Part shown: positions 24,817 to 32,392 of the stretch, piece after piece
Position numbering within the stretch: the first letter of the stretch is position 1
Layout of the letters: each line of letters starts with the position of its first letter
Assembly (NCBI GenBank): GCA_964469555.1
Contig: CAYYAQ010000052.1
Location: 1 to 32,392, forward strand
Length of the DNA: 32,392 nucleotides
Direction of reading: 5' to 3'
Source of the DNA: CAYYAQ01 sp964469555
GTDB lineage: Bacteria; Planctomycetota; UBA1135; UBA2386
Program-made: the position numbers and the translations under genes
Notes under the pieces: model-generated
The model's input: only the letters and a program-made list of their open reading frames with translations
Databases searched by the model: none
Told to the model about the DNA's origin: nothing

Positions 24817-25179
24817 GTGAAGACCCTCCCGCTGCTCGTCTTCTACGTGGTGATCGTGCTCGTCCGGCACGACGTGTTTCCGAAGGACGAGATCACGTAC
24901 ATGGCCTACGCCGCGCTCGAGAACATCGCGGACCACCCCGGCAAGTTCGCGCGCAACTGGTCGCACAACGTGCAACGCATGCTGATCGACGCGCCCTACT
25001 CCTACCGCGAATCGCTCACGTTCTGGAAGTTCGGCGTGCCCAACACGCTGCTCATCTTGCTGATCCTGCGGGGAATCTCTCGGCGCCGCGGATCACCTTG
25101 GACTCGGCCCCGGAAACTCGCGCCCATCGCCGGGTTCGTCGCCACCTACCTCGCGGGGACGTCCCTGATCAACGCGTAG
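24817..25179 (+). CDS. Small membrane protein of unknown function
   Basis: A 120-aa protein starting at GTG. It has an N-terminal hydrophobic helix (LPLLVFYVVIVLV), a central hydrophilic stretch rich in Tyr, Asn and Arg (FARNWSHNVQRMLIDAPYSY), and a second helix (FGVPNTLLILLILRG). A basic loop (SRRRGSPWTRPRK) and a third helix (LAPIAGFVATYLAGTSL) follow. I do not recognise a family. The strong G/C third-position bias and sensible topology make it a credible gene. It follows the secreted esterase by 21 nt, possibly as a second cistron or from its own promoter. Confidence 0.65.
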   Translation: MKTLPLLVFYVVIVLVRHDVFPKDEITYMAYAALENIADHPGKFARNWSHNVQRMLIDAPYSYRESLTFWKFGVPNTLLILLILRGISRRRGSPWTRPRKLAPIAGFVATYLAGTSLINA

Positions 25180-25459
25180 CCGAGGCAGTTCCATGTCGTC
25201 ATACCTTTTTTTGCGTGGTGGGCCACCTTGCGATCGTGCGCGACCGCTCACAATGGCGATGGGAAGGGCGAAACGGCACCCGGACCCGCAGCCGGCGATC
25301 ACCCCCCTGATTCGCCGTAATCCACTGTGTGGTAGATTTCTATGGACGATTTTCCGACCTTCGGAGCGTGCCCTGAACCGATCGGGTTGCGGCACCGATT
25401 CGGGACGCGGCACGCCGCGCCGTCGCCCTCTCCCGCTGCGGTCACGCGGCATCTTGTAG

Positions 25460-25465
25460 TAGCAT
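25460..25465 (+). promoter_or_regulatory. Putative -10 (TAGCAT) for the large lipoprotein
   Basis: TAGCAT matches the hexamer used before other genes; it would give a leader of about 120 nt. No clear -35 box is visible. Confidence 0.25.
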
Positions 25466-25582
25466 TCAGCCCTTGTTACCCCATGGCTTCTGACGGATAC
25501 CAGCCGGCACCTGTCAGGCCCGATCCCATCCCAACTCCAGCCTGATCCCATCCACCGTGAGGCCGTCCCGAATCTCCGGCCC

Positions 25583-25590
25583 AAGGAAAG
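25583..25590 (+). promoter_or_regulatory. Ribosome-binding site of the large lipoprotein
   Basis: AAGGA at 25583-25587 lies 6 nt before the ATG at 25594. This is the best-placed Shine-Dalgarno in the window and contrasts with the leaderless-looking starts nearby. It fixes the start codon. Confidence 0.7.
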
Positions 25591-25593
25591 GTC

Positions 25594-28500
25594 ATGAATC
25601 GATCCGCGTCACCCAAACACCATCGTAGCGTCGTCCGCTGCGGGATGTCTGTCTCGAGTTGCCTCCTCGCAACTGTCGCCTTCGGCACCCTCGCCTTCAC
25701 AGGCTGCGGCGGCGGCGGCGGTTCCGGCTCCGGCGTGGGCGCGATCGGCACGGGAGCCCATCTGGTCTCCGTCCACCAGGGCAAGCTCGTCGATGTCTAC
25801 GGCCTGCGCACGATCGGCGGGACCACGGTCATCGAGCAGTACATGACGGACATCCTGGTCGGCCTCGATATCCAGGACGAACGGGACAGCAGCTCCAACA
25901 AGGCCGACGAAGACATCCTCTACGACTTCATCAGCGCCAACCCGGACACCTTGCAACCCCGCCTGCTGATCACTCGGGAGATCGGCTCGAAGGAGTTCAA
26001 CGACGCGTACACAGTGCTGGATCGGAACGTGAAACTCCTCGCTCCCTCGCAGTGGGGTCGGAACACGAGCAAGGCGCCGTACACGGTCGTGCCGAGAAAC
26101 GCCGCCCTGCGACTCACCTTCTCAGGCGACCTCGGGATCACGGATGACGACTTCTACGTCCGTGACGACAAGGGCAAGATCACCGGCTTCAAGAACGCCG
26201 AAGCGGTCCAGCTCCTGAAGATCATCGGCAACCCGAACGACAAGAACTACGCCGGCGACTTTCAGGTGATCGACGCGCGCCTCGTCGTGCGCGGCGACCA
26301 CATCATCGTCGATCCGGTCCTGCTCGGGAACGAGGGCCTGATCTACGGTTCGCGCAACACGGCAGCCGGGATGCCGGAGTCGCCGGATCAGCTGGGCGCA
26401 AACATCCGCCTCGCGATCGCCCTCGAGGGCAAGCTCGCGATCAAGGGCGCGGCCAAGGACAAGAACGGCACGATCAGCGGTCGCAACAACCAGGGTTTCA
26501 ACAGCATCGTCCGCGACTTCCGTTCCGGCAACGCGCTGGACAACTCCGCCGACCTCGCCCGCGGGTTCCTCCGCGATTCCGAGCCGCCGAAGCTGATCGG
26601 CCAGATGTTGATGTTCCTCGAACGCGTCGACAAGGTGAACGCCAGCACGAGGCTGATCACGATCTACAAGAACGGCATCGAGCACGACATCGACCGCGGT
26701 GACCAGCTCCGGATCTTCGCCGACTCCAGCAGCATCCCGATCGCGGCGCTCGAAGTCCTCCAGGACCCAGCCGACGACCACGCCAAGCCCGAGGTGCAGC
26801 GCGTGCGCGTGCTCGTGCGTCCCATCCTGGACAAGAACGGCGTGGACATCCTCGAGAAACTCGACCCCAGCAACCTGCCCGGGTTCCCGGTCTTCGCCGG
26901 GCCAATGCGCGACGCATTCGTGCGCGACAACGCCCCGAGGACCGTGCTCGTCGCCGAGTACACCTACCGCCGCGTCCGCGGGACGGGATTCTACGGGGAC
27001 GACCCACGCAACTTCCTGAGCTTCAGCCCGACGCCGTTGCCCGCAGCAGGCGGCCTTATCATCAACAACGAGAACGTCTCGCCGTTCGCCGGTGCGATCG
27101 TCCGCTTCAGCAAGCCGATCGACATGACGACGCTGATCGCGCTGGACACCGTGTTCTTCGGCACGCGAAACGTCCTCGACGAGGCCGAGATCTTCAAGTT
27201 CATGAAGGACCGGAAGATCGAGCCGGCCAAGTTCAACAGGGACAAGTTCCGGACGCCGCACCTGATCCACAGCCGGATCTTCGACGAGGACGGGTCGCAA
27301 ACCACGATCCGCGTGCAGCCAACGCTCGGCTTCTACCTCGACGCCGCGATGCGCAAGGCGGCGGAAGAGGACAAGAACCTGCCGTTCGAGCAGCGTCGCT
27401 ACCGCTACTTCCTGCACCTGGTCAGCGGCCCGAACGGCGTCGCCGACCTGTCCGGCAACCCACTCGACTTCCAGGCGGTCGTCGCCTCCGGCCTGGAGGT
27501 CGCGGACAAGGTCGTGATGGCGTTTTCGCTGGAGTCGCGCAACCGACCGAACAGCTCGGAGCCGCGATTCGAAGACAACCTCGTCGCCTACGTCGTACGC
27601 CGCTTCGCCGACGAGGACGAGGACGAACGTCCGAACCTGTACCGTCCCGGCGAAGTCACTCCGGAAGGCGGGCTGACCCCGGCCGACGCCTACCGTTCGG
27701 CAGACTTCTTCGGACCGATCGCCTACCTGAGTTCTGGCGAGATGATCGCGCGCCCCGCATCGCGGACGACGAAGATCGTCGACAACGTCAACCAGCTCCC
27801 CGCGCCGCCGCAGAGCTCCAACCTCCGTTGGTGCCCGATCTCCGCCGGCTCCGGCTACGGAACGAACCAGCAGATCGTGTTCCAGACGGCAGGCACACCG
27901 TTCGGTCAGCCGATCCAGAACCCCCTGAACCCCTACGGCTGTCGCCTGCAGTCGGTCTGGCGTGAGATCGACATGAGTCTCTCGCGCACCGATCCGCAGG
28001 ACTTCAACCTCGACGTCGAGGCCTTCTACTGGGCCCCGTTTGCCGGCAACGCGATCTCGTTCGACGAGTTCGACCAGGTGTCGCTGTTCCTGGGACACTG
28101 CGAGTTCCGACCAGAGCCCTGCATCCACAGCGGCAGCGCCTTCCCGACGTTCCCGCTCTCCGGTCTCTTCATCCTCTTCGACGGCAACTACGCGCACAAC
28201 CTGAAAGCCCCGGCCACGGTCGGCCACAAGCCGCTGCCATTCCCGGCGTACGTGGACAGCGTGCTGTCCATCAGCGCGAAGGACGCGATCCTCGACCCGA
28301 CCGGCAGCACCCGGTACCTGCCGCTGCCGAAGTTCCAGGACGCGACGAAGAGTGCGGGCAAGAACAACCCGTACTTCGTCTGGCGCGACGAGCAAGAGGT
28401 GGTCCAGGGTGGCATGGTCGGCATGAAGGGATCGCAGATCCAACCGTATCCCTACGTGCTGTCTCCGTTCCTCGGCGGCCTCGGTCGCAAGGTGATCGGC

Positions 28501-29454
28501 ACGGCCCCCAACCTGACCTTCGCACAGGGTGGCTGGTGCAACGGCAACAACGTCTCGCTGTTGACCGGTAGCGTCGAACCCGTGACGCACGGTCTCGTCG
28601 GCCCCATCGCCTTGCCGCTGTTGGCGGACTTCTGGACGTATCCGGACTCGCCGGAGAAGCCGGTCGAGGACCCGTTCATCGCCAGTGGCATCAACGGCTG
28701 GCAGATCAGCCTCGCGGTGACGTCTGCTCCGCGACCATACTTCCGCGCCTACTCGGCCGGTCGCGGCGGCACGAACCCCGTGAAAATCGACCCGTCCCAC
28801 GCGAACTGGAAGCGGGCGTCCGGCGGCTACACGCCGTTCGGCTCGACCACGCCAGGCCGCGACAACTCGGTCTACTGGATCATGGCGGACTACCTGAAGC
28901 GCACGGCAGTCGTGACGTCGGGCTTCGTCGAGATCACGAACCCCCACCGCATGCCGCCGAACGGCGACCCGCGCCTCGGGCCGTACAACACGACGGGCAT
29001 GCTGCCCGACTTCGCGTACGACTTCGAGCCGCCCTTGTCGACGCTGCCGCCAGGCACGTCGGTGGTGACGGAGTTCCGCGCCGGGAGCGCGTTGGACAAC
29101 TCGAGTCAGTTCTGGCCCCCGGTCGGCAACAACAAGACGGACGCGACGAACTTCCCGTTGGACCCGCTGAAGGCTGGCGACGCCTGGGTGAAGCACTGGG
29201 ATGACCGCGGTAGTCGGAACGGATTCGCGTATCTCTACAACCGGACGCTGACGTCCTACACGGCGAAGCCGAACCAGATGATGGACACGTCGTGGACGAA
29301 CACGTTCAGCGGCCAGAACGATTCGTTCGAGGCGAAGGATGTGAAGTACTTCAACTGGCGTTTCGTGATGCGGAACAACGTGGAAGCGGATCCGCCGATC
29401 AGCCCGAAGGTCGAGTCGTTTGCTGTTTCGTACCGGTTCTTGCCGGCGAAGTAG
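25594..29454 (+). CDS. Very large cell-surface or periplasmic lipoprotein (1286 aa)
   Basis: The signal peptide is followed by a clear lipobox (AFTGC, Cys38) and a Gly/Ser-rich spacer (GGGGGSGSG), a common tether design. Two regions look like bacterial Ig-like domains: near residue 165 (NAALRLTFSGDLGITDDDFY) and near residue 495 (SPFAGAIVRFSKPIDMTTL), the second resembling the 'v.f..pvd..t' Big/SbsA type. The C-terminal 500 residues are rich in Pro, Tyr, Trp and Asn and not recognised; residues near 1180 and 1250 read like a large beta-rich fold ending in VESFAVSYRFLPAK. No enzymatic motif stands out. It appears to be a single-gene unit with its own Shine-Dalgarno and terminator, and may be highly expressed. 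Confidence 0.85.
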   Translation: MNRSASPKHHRSVVRCGMSVSSCLLATVAFGTLAFTGCGGGGGSGSGVGAIGTGAHLVSVHQGKLVDVYGLRTIGGTTVIEQYMTDILVGLDIQDERDSSSNKADEDILYDFISANPDTLQPRLLITREIGSKEFNDAYTVLDRNVKLLAPSQWGRNTSKAPYTVVPRNAALRLTFSGDLGITDDDFYVRDDKGKITGFKNAEAVQLLKIIGNPNDKNYAGDFQVIDARLVVRGDHIIVDPVLLGNEGLIYGSRNTAAGMPESPDQLGANIRLAIALEGKLAIKGAAKDKNGTISGRNNQGFNSIVRDFRSGNALDNSADLARGFLRDSEPPKLIGQMLMFLERVDKVNASTRLITIYKNGIEHDIDRGDQLRIFADSSSIPIAALEVLQDPADDHAKPEVQRVRVLVRPILDKNGVDILEKLDPSNLPGFPVFAGPMRDAFVRDNAPRTVLVAEYTYRRVRGTGFYGDDPRNFLSFSPTPLPAAGGLIINNENVSPFAGAIVRFSKPIDMTTLIALDTVFFGTRNVLDEAEIFKFMKDRKIEPAKFNRDKFRTPHLIHSRIFDEDGSQTTIRVQPTLGFYLDAAMRKAAEEDKNLPFEQRRYRYFLHLVSGPNGVADLSGNPLDFQAVVASGLEVADKVVMAFSLESRNRPNSSEPRFEDNLVAYVVRRFADEDEDERPNLYRPGEVTPEGGLTPADAYRSADFFGPIAYLSSGEMIARPASRTTKIVDNVNQLPAPPQSSNLRWCPISAGSGYGTNQQIVFQTAGTPFGQPIQNPLNPYGCRLQSVWREIDMSLSRTDPQDFNLDVEAFYWAPFAGNAISFDEFDQVSLFLGHCEFRPEPCIHSGSAFPTFPLSGLFILFDGNYAHNLKAPATVGHKPLPFPAYVDSVLSISAKDAILDPTGSTRYLPLPKFQDATKSAGKNNPYFVWRDEQEVVQGGMVGMKGSQIQPYPYVLSPFLGGLGRKVIGTAPNLTFAQGGWCNGNNVSLLTGSVEPVTHGLVGPIALPLLADFWTYPDSPEKPVEDPFIASGINGWQISLAVTSAPRPYFRAYSAGRGGTNPVKIDPSHANWKRASGGYTPFGSTTPGRDNSVYWIMADYLKRTAVVTSGFVEITNPHRMPPNGDPRLGPYNTTGMLPDFAYDFEPPLSTLPPGTSVVTEFRAGSALDNSSQFWPPVGNNKTDATNFPLDPLKAGDAWVKHWDDRGSRNGFAYLYNRTLTSYTAKPNQMMDTSWTNTFSGQNDSFEAKDVKYFNWRFVMRNNVEADPPISPKVESFAVSYRFLPAK

Positions 29455-29477
29455 AACGGTTGAACTCGGATCGAGAG

Positions 29478-29510
29478 GCCCGTGTCCCTTTTGGGGGGTG
29501 CGGGCTTCTT
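29478..29510 (+). terminator. Hairpin terminator after the large lipoprotein
   Basis: GCCCGTGTCCC (29478-29488) can pair with the 3' arm ending GTGCGGGC at 29505, including G-U pairs, around a T/G loop. TTCTT follows. The position, 24 nt after the stop, fits an intrinsic terminator. Confidence 0.6.
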
Positions 29511-29679
29511 GCGTTGGGCTGTGGGTGCCGCATCCGTAGGACGCCGGTGGTGTTCGGCCAGCAGCTCAACCTGGGCGGGCACTGTTACTTCCGTCGAATC
29601 AGTCTTCTGCCGCGCAGTTGACCTGCCCGACAAACCCGAGTCCTCTGGCCCTCGGCTTCCGTCGGTCGCCCCCCCTCGC

Positions 29680-29685
29680 TAGCAT
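29680..29685 (+). promoter_or_regulatory. Putative -10 (TAGCAT) before the acidic membrane protein
   Basis: TAGCAT ends 5 nt before the ATG at 29691. The stretch CTAGCATG..GAGCA..TGACTC is closely similar to that at 14248-14266 before the M1 aminopeptidase, including the first codons. Confidence 0.35.
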
Positions 29686-29690
29686 GAGCA

Positions 29691-30362
29691 ATGACTCGAG
29701 TTGTGATTCGAGTCTGCCCCATGCGCGACGACGATGACGACTTTGACGAGGATCCGCCGGTCGGCCAGATCCTTCACTCTGGGATTCGACGCGAGTCGGA
29801 CATCGAACCGGCGGAATACGCGCTGCCCCCTGGCATGCCCGCGCTTGAGGGCGAACCGTACACATCGTTAGACCTGGAAGACGAAGGAGTCGCACCGACC
29901 AACGAACGTCGGTGGGATCGACGCCGGATGATCGCATTCGCGGCCGGCGGATTGCTCTTCGGAGCCGGATCCTTCCTCGGTGGGAGTCTCTACTCGCGCG
30001 GTCCCGGCCCGGCTTCACCTCGAGACCGCCAATCGGGAACTCGCCTCAGCCGAGAGGACTTGAGGCTCATCGAGATCGCCCGGGGCTGGGCAGACAAGCC
30101 GATCGATGTGCTGGTCGGTTCATCCCAGTCCTTTCTCTGGGTGTTCCACCACGTCGAGCCCGACGAACAACTGTGTCACGGCTTGAAGCGGTTGTGCGAC
30201 TACGCCCTGCTGCATCGCGACGAGAAGGGTTACAAGGTCGCAGTCCGGGTGCTCGGGCTGTTTCAGGACGTCCCACCGCCCAGAGGATTCGAGCAGTACC
30301 TTGTTTCCCTGGGCGAATTGGTTTGGCGATGGCAGGTCACCCAAGAAACCAAGCGGCGGTAG
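29691..30362 (+). CDS. Membrane protein with acidic N-terminus, unknown function
   Basis: A 223-aa protein. The first ~80 residues are hydrophilic with a very acidic patch (MRDDDDDFDEDPP). An Arg-rich stretch (RRWDRRRMIAF) then leads into one hydrophobic helix (AAGGLLFGAGSFLGGSL), giving a type II or Tat-like anchor. The remaining ~120 residues are a helical domain (SREDLRLIEIARGWADKPID, and LCHGLKRLCDYALLH). I do not recognise the family. An ATG at 29721 is an alternative start. The next gene begins 2 nt after its stop, so they form an operon. Confidence 0.65.
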   Translation: MTRVVIRVCPMRDDDDDFDEDPPVGQILHSGIRRESDIEPAEYALPPGMPALEGEPYTSLDLEDEGVAPTNERRWDRRRMIAFAAGGLLFGAGSFLGGSLYSRGPGPASPRDRQSGTRLSREDLRLIEIARGWADKPIDVLVGSSQSFLWVFHHVEPDEQLCHGLKRLCDYALLHRDEKGYKVAVRVLGLFQDVPPPRGFEQYLVSLGELVWRWQVTQETKRR

Positions 30363-30364
30363 GG

Positions 30365-30619
30365 ATGGCTAGTGGCGTCCCACCATTCAGCGTCACTCCA
30401 AACCCAGTGAGGGAGGGCGGCACGGTCACCGTCAAGGGGCCGCAGAATGGGATCGTCTATGTCGTGGTCAAGGGCAAGAAAACCACCGTTCATCTCGACA
30501 GCAACGGCAACGCAAAGATCAAAGAGCCTGTCGGAGCTGACAAGACATTCACTATCTCGGACTTCGACCCAAAGGGCGCATACGAAGTCGAAGTCTCCGT
30601 AGTCGCAACACTCAAGTAA
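30365..30619 (+). CDS. Small Ig-like domain protein
   Basis: An 84-aa protein that is essentially a single beta-sandwich: FSVTPNPVREGGTVTVKGP opens it in the manner of bacterial Ig-like domains. VYVVVKGKKTTVHLDSNGNA and a final strand YEVEVSVVATL follow. There is no signal peptide, which is odd for this fold. The start ATG lies 2 nt after the membrane-protein stop and the next gene starts 12 nt after its own stop, so it is the middle gene of a three-gene unit. The function is unknown. Confidence 0.65.
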   Translation: MASGVPPFSVTPNPVREGGTVTVKGPQNGIVYVVVKGKKTTVHLDSNGNAKIKEPVGADKTFTISDFDPKGAYEVEVSVVATLK

Positions 30620-30631
30620 GGTCACAAACCC

Positions 30632-31762
30632 ATGCGGTACAAGCACCACTTTCGACTTCTCGCGCTGTTCACGCTCACGACAGTGCAGACTCCGCTATCC
30701 GCACAAACGAACGTCTTTCAGATCTCCAAGAAGTTCGACTCTACCGAGGGTCCCGGAGCCGTCGCGTTCCCAGGGTTCCATGGCGGCTTCCGCCAACAGA
30801 TCTTGATCTCTTCGTCGAGGCTAGTGGGCCTGACAGGCAAGACCATCCGCGGTATTTGGGTCCGTCGGGATCTGTTCCATCGCGAAAGACTCACAGGCGG
30901 CTCCATCGATATAGAGCTAAGACTATCGAGAGCGAATACGACGCCGGGAGGAGCTAGTCCAACCTTCGCCCTCAACGTGCCAAAGACGCAGTCCGTCGTA
31001 TTCGCGGGCAGGATCGTCATACCCACTTCTCCCGCACTCGGCGCGACCGTGACCCCTTGGAGCACGCCGAATTCCGTGAAGATCATGTTCGGCACTGCAT
31101 TCCGATACCAAGGTGGGGACATCTGCATGGACGTCGTCGCTCGACCGGTAGCGGGTTCCGAACCGCTGTTCTGGTTCATCGACTATGAAAGAGGCAGCGA
31201 CACGGGAAAAACTCGGGCTTTTGGCACCAGCTGCTCTGACTTCGCAGACACTGCGAAACACTCGCTCTTCGCGAACCGCGGATGGCTGCAGATTGGAAAC
31301 ACGATGAGACTGATGGCCCTCGGTCGCCCAGGGTCGACGCCATTGTTCTTGCTGGGAGCGAGCGAGATCAGAGGGGGAGTTGACCTCTCGGCGATGGGTG
31401 CCACGGGATGCCGTCAACATATCGCGTACTTCCTGATCACACCGCTGCGCTACTCAAACCCAACCAAAGCAAACCGACCCGCGTCTCTGTACTTCGAACT
31501 CCAGATCCCGGCGGACATCAATCTGCTGGGGAGAAGTGTGTTTACGCAGTTCGCGGACGACGAGTTGGCTCTGTCAGCCCCGAATCGAACCAACGCCGCT
31601 GGACTTACGACGAGCAACGGACTCGAACTCATCATCTCGTCCATCAATCCGGACCTCGGGATGTCGACCGTGACGTCCGAGGTTGTCCATGCATTCACGC
31701 CAATGCCATCTACAGGGCGGGTGAACGTGTCCATGGCTCCCGTGCTGCGCTTGCTCTACTGA
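30632..31762 (+). CDS. Secreted protein of unknown function
   Basis: A 376-aa protein with a clear signal peptide (LLALFTLTTVQTPLSAQ, cleavage after Ala24). The mature part is beta-rich with repeated short strands (SIDIELRLSRANTTPGG; FAGRIVIPTSPALG) and a few Cys. It has the style of the many exported proteins of unknown function found in planctomycete genomes. No catalytic motif is visible. Codon choice is less G/C-biased than in the genes to the left (ATA, TTT, GGT and AGA occur more often), suggesting a more recent or accessory origin. It closes the operon started at 29691. Confidence 0.72.
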   Translation: MRYKHHFRLLALFTLTTVQTPLSAQTNVFQISKKFDSTEGPGAVAFPGFHGGFRQQILISSSRLVGLTGKTIRGIWVRRDLFHRERLTGGSIDIELRLSRANTTPGGASPTFALNVPKTQSVVFAGRIVIPTSPALGATVTPWSTPNSVKIMFGTAFRYQGGDICMDVVARPVAGSEPLFWFIDYERGSDTGKTRAFGTSCSDFADTAKHSLFANRGWLQIGNTMRLMALGRPGSTPLFLLGASEIRGGVDLSAMGATGCRQHIAYFLITPLRYSNPTKANRPASLYFELQIPADINLLGRSVFTQFADDELALSAPNRTNAAGLTTSNGLELIISSINPDLGMSTVTSEVVHAFTPMPSTGRVNVSMAPVLRLLY

Positions 31763-31779
31763 TCCAATCCGGTAGGACC

Positions 31780-32196
31780 TTGACTTCCGAACCTGTCATT
31801 CCCCCGCCAGAGTCCTTCGGGTGTGCACGGTGCTACGGGAAAGACGCGGACGCAGCGTGGACCTTCTTGAGCGATTCCCAGTGGCGACACCGGCTCGTCG
31901 ACAAATCCCACTTCGACATCAGTATTCGCCCTTGCCCTGACTGTGATCAGAACTACGTCTGGATCTTCACCGAGTTCATCGACTGGGCGGACGGCGATGA
32001 CCCCCAGTACTGGAATGTTCTTCCCCTTACCCAGGAAGAGACAGAGACGCTCGCCGTGCAAGGTGAGGATGTCGACCACACTCAGATCGAGGATCTCGGC
32101 AGCAGCCGAAGATATCTCGTGGTCAACCATCCAAAGGGCGGACCCAAGTCGGTGTTCTGGGGTTCCGGTCGTCTCTCAATCACACCGGGTTACTGA
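31780..32196 (+). CDS. CXXC/CXXC putative zinc-binding protein
   Basis: About 138 aa from a TTG at 31780, the best start that avoids the preceding gene; no ATG or GTG is available there. Two CXXC pairs, CARC (Cys15, Cys18) and CPDC (Cys52, Cys55), would form a zinc ribbon with a 33-residue spacer. SHFDISIRPCP and FTEFIDWADGDDPQYWNVLP are striking conserved-looking blocks of a soluble protein family that I believe recurs in other bacteria without an assigned role. HPKGGPKSVFWG follows near the end. It ends convergently with the minus-strand fragment at the right edge; the two ends overlap by 7 nt. Confidence 0.68.
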   Translation: MTSEPVIPPPESFGCARCYGKDADAAWTFLSDSQWRHRLVDKSHFDISIRPCPDCDQNYVWIFTEFIDWADGDDPQYWNVLPLTQEETETLAVQGEDVDHTQIEDLGSSRRYLVVNHPKGGPKSVFWGSGRLSITPGY

Positions 32197-32390
32197 ACCA
32201 ACCATGACCACGAGAAGGCGCTATCGAACTCCGCTATCGGGAGGCACGACGGATTCTCAAACGCGAGATTCCGGACATAGTCCTCATCGTACTTGAGTCC
32301 CCCGCCCCGCGGCTCGACGGGCAAGCGCTTGAGCGCGACTGCCTTCTCGTTTCGCACCAGTAGGGGGTCACCGTAACGATCATTGGCCAT
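32190..32390 (-). pseudogene. N-terminal fragment of an unknown protein (right edge)
   Basis: From an ATG at 32390 the minus strand reads 66 residues ending abruptly in SAFSWSWLVQ. The part YDEDYVRNLAFENPSCLPIA resembles the start of PD-(D/E)XK-type or related proteins in which 'E..l..ll.enPelLp..eid' precedes a nuclease core. No such core follows, because the stop at 32190 comes directly after. The protein may extend upstream beyond the window. Most likely a truncated remnant whose 3' part was lost at the junction with the CXXC gene; the assignment is weak. Confidence 0.4.
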
Positions 32391-32392
32391 GC

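Larger units (their letters stand above)
25180..25593 (+). other. 414-bp intergenic region, long leader of the large lipoprotein
   Basis: No convincing gene. It holds a run of seven T at 25206-25212, a small palindrome GGTGG-G-CCACC at 25217-25227, and TAGATT at 25333-25338. TAGCAT follows at 25460-25465, and a strong ribosome-binding site lies at the right end. Short open frames starting at 25193 and 25342 have Arg/Pro-rich, non-protein-like translations. The length suggests room for regulatory RNA or an upstream promoter array. Confidence 0.5.

Noticed and set aside
25217..25227. GGTGG-G-CCACC palindrome as a terminator of the small membrane protein
   Set aside because: The T run precedes rather than follows it, and the one-nt loop cannot form a stable hairpin.
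25342..25545. A 67-codon frame starting just after TAGATT in the 25180-25593 gap
   Set aside because: The translation is Pro/Arg-rich without secondary-structure features; the hexamer alone is not enough to support a gene.
26122..29196. A 1024-codon open frame antisense to the large lipoprotein
   Set aside because: It is an effect of GC-rich third positions on the opposite strand; the translation is an Arg/Val/Asp-rich low-complexity mix with no motif, while the sense strand has a signal peptide and Shine-Dalgarno.
1..32392. CRISPR arrays, tRNA or rRNA genes, insertion sequences and transposases
   Set aside because: None seen: no regularly spaced direct repeats, no cloverleaf or rRNA-like stretches, and no transposase or integrase motif in any credible frame.

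Overview
The window is GC-rich, bacterial, densely coding DNA. It encodes many exported lipoproteins and secreted proteins, a TamB/Omp85 envelope pair, a HEAT-repeat lipoprotein and a very large Gly-rich lipoprotein. Shine-Dalgarno sequences are mostly weak, and GTG or TTG starts are common. This mix suggests a diderm bacterium of the Planctomycetota type, probably an uncultured or metagenome-derived lineage. That assignment is inference from gene style; there is no rRNA or tRNA in the window to confirm it.

Layout. 1-178 (-) is the N-terminus of a Glu/Leu/Phe/Val-type amino acid dehydrogenase, divergent from two lipoprotein genes (295-2660: HEAT-repeat protein, then a lipoprotein with a GyrI-like C-terminus). 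2661-3007 (-) is a frameshifted, truncated gene for a secreted protein. 3021-5310 holds a C45-type Ntn acyltransferase/peptidase and an exported GH113-like glycosidase. 5380-11972 is the envelope pair TamB (1461 aa) and an Omp85/BamA-TamA-like protein that carries a lipobox. 12001-13851 is a YgiQ-type radical SAM protein. 13955-14167 is a stub of a PilT-like ATPase N-terminus, followed by an inverted repeat. 14261-18530 is a tightly overlapping operon: M1 aminopeptidase lipoprotein, LapA-like membrane protein, M17 leucyl aminopeptidase. A perfect palindrome separates it from a convergent gene resembling WapI-type immunity proteins (18557-18991).

On the minus strand, 22330 down to 19161 reads RNase D, then a GmhB-like HAD protein that has lost its Asp nucleophile, then an HddA-like heptose kinase, then a frameshifted remnant of a secreted protein. 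On the plus strand from 22564 come a secreted SGNH/SASA-type esterase, a small membrane protein, a 414-bp intergenic stretch, and a 1286-aa lipoprotein with a good Shine-Dalgarno and a hairpin terminator. The last 2.8 kb looks more accessory and less GC-biased: a membrane protein with an acidic N-terminus, an 84-aa Ig-like protein, a secreted unknown, a CXXC/CXXC protein, and a truncated minus-strand fragment.

The points most worth a second look are: (a) the degenerate GmhB-like protein directly coupled to a heptose kinase; (b) a 22-nt element present at two intergenic sites with 20 of 22 identical positions, one copy forming a palindrome that supplies the stop codons of two convergent genes; (c) a recurrent TAGNNT hexamer 5-8 nt before start codons, suggesting leaderless mRNAs; (d) several gene remnants (PilT stub, two secreted proteins, a C-terminally lost protein at the right edge). 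I did not find a clear defence system, CRISPR array, insertion sequence or RNA gene.
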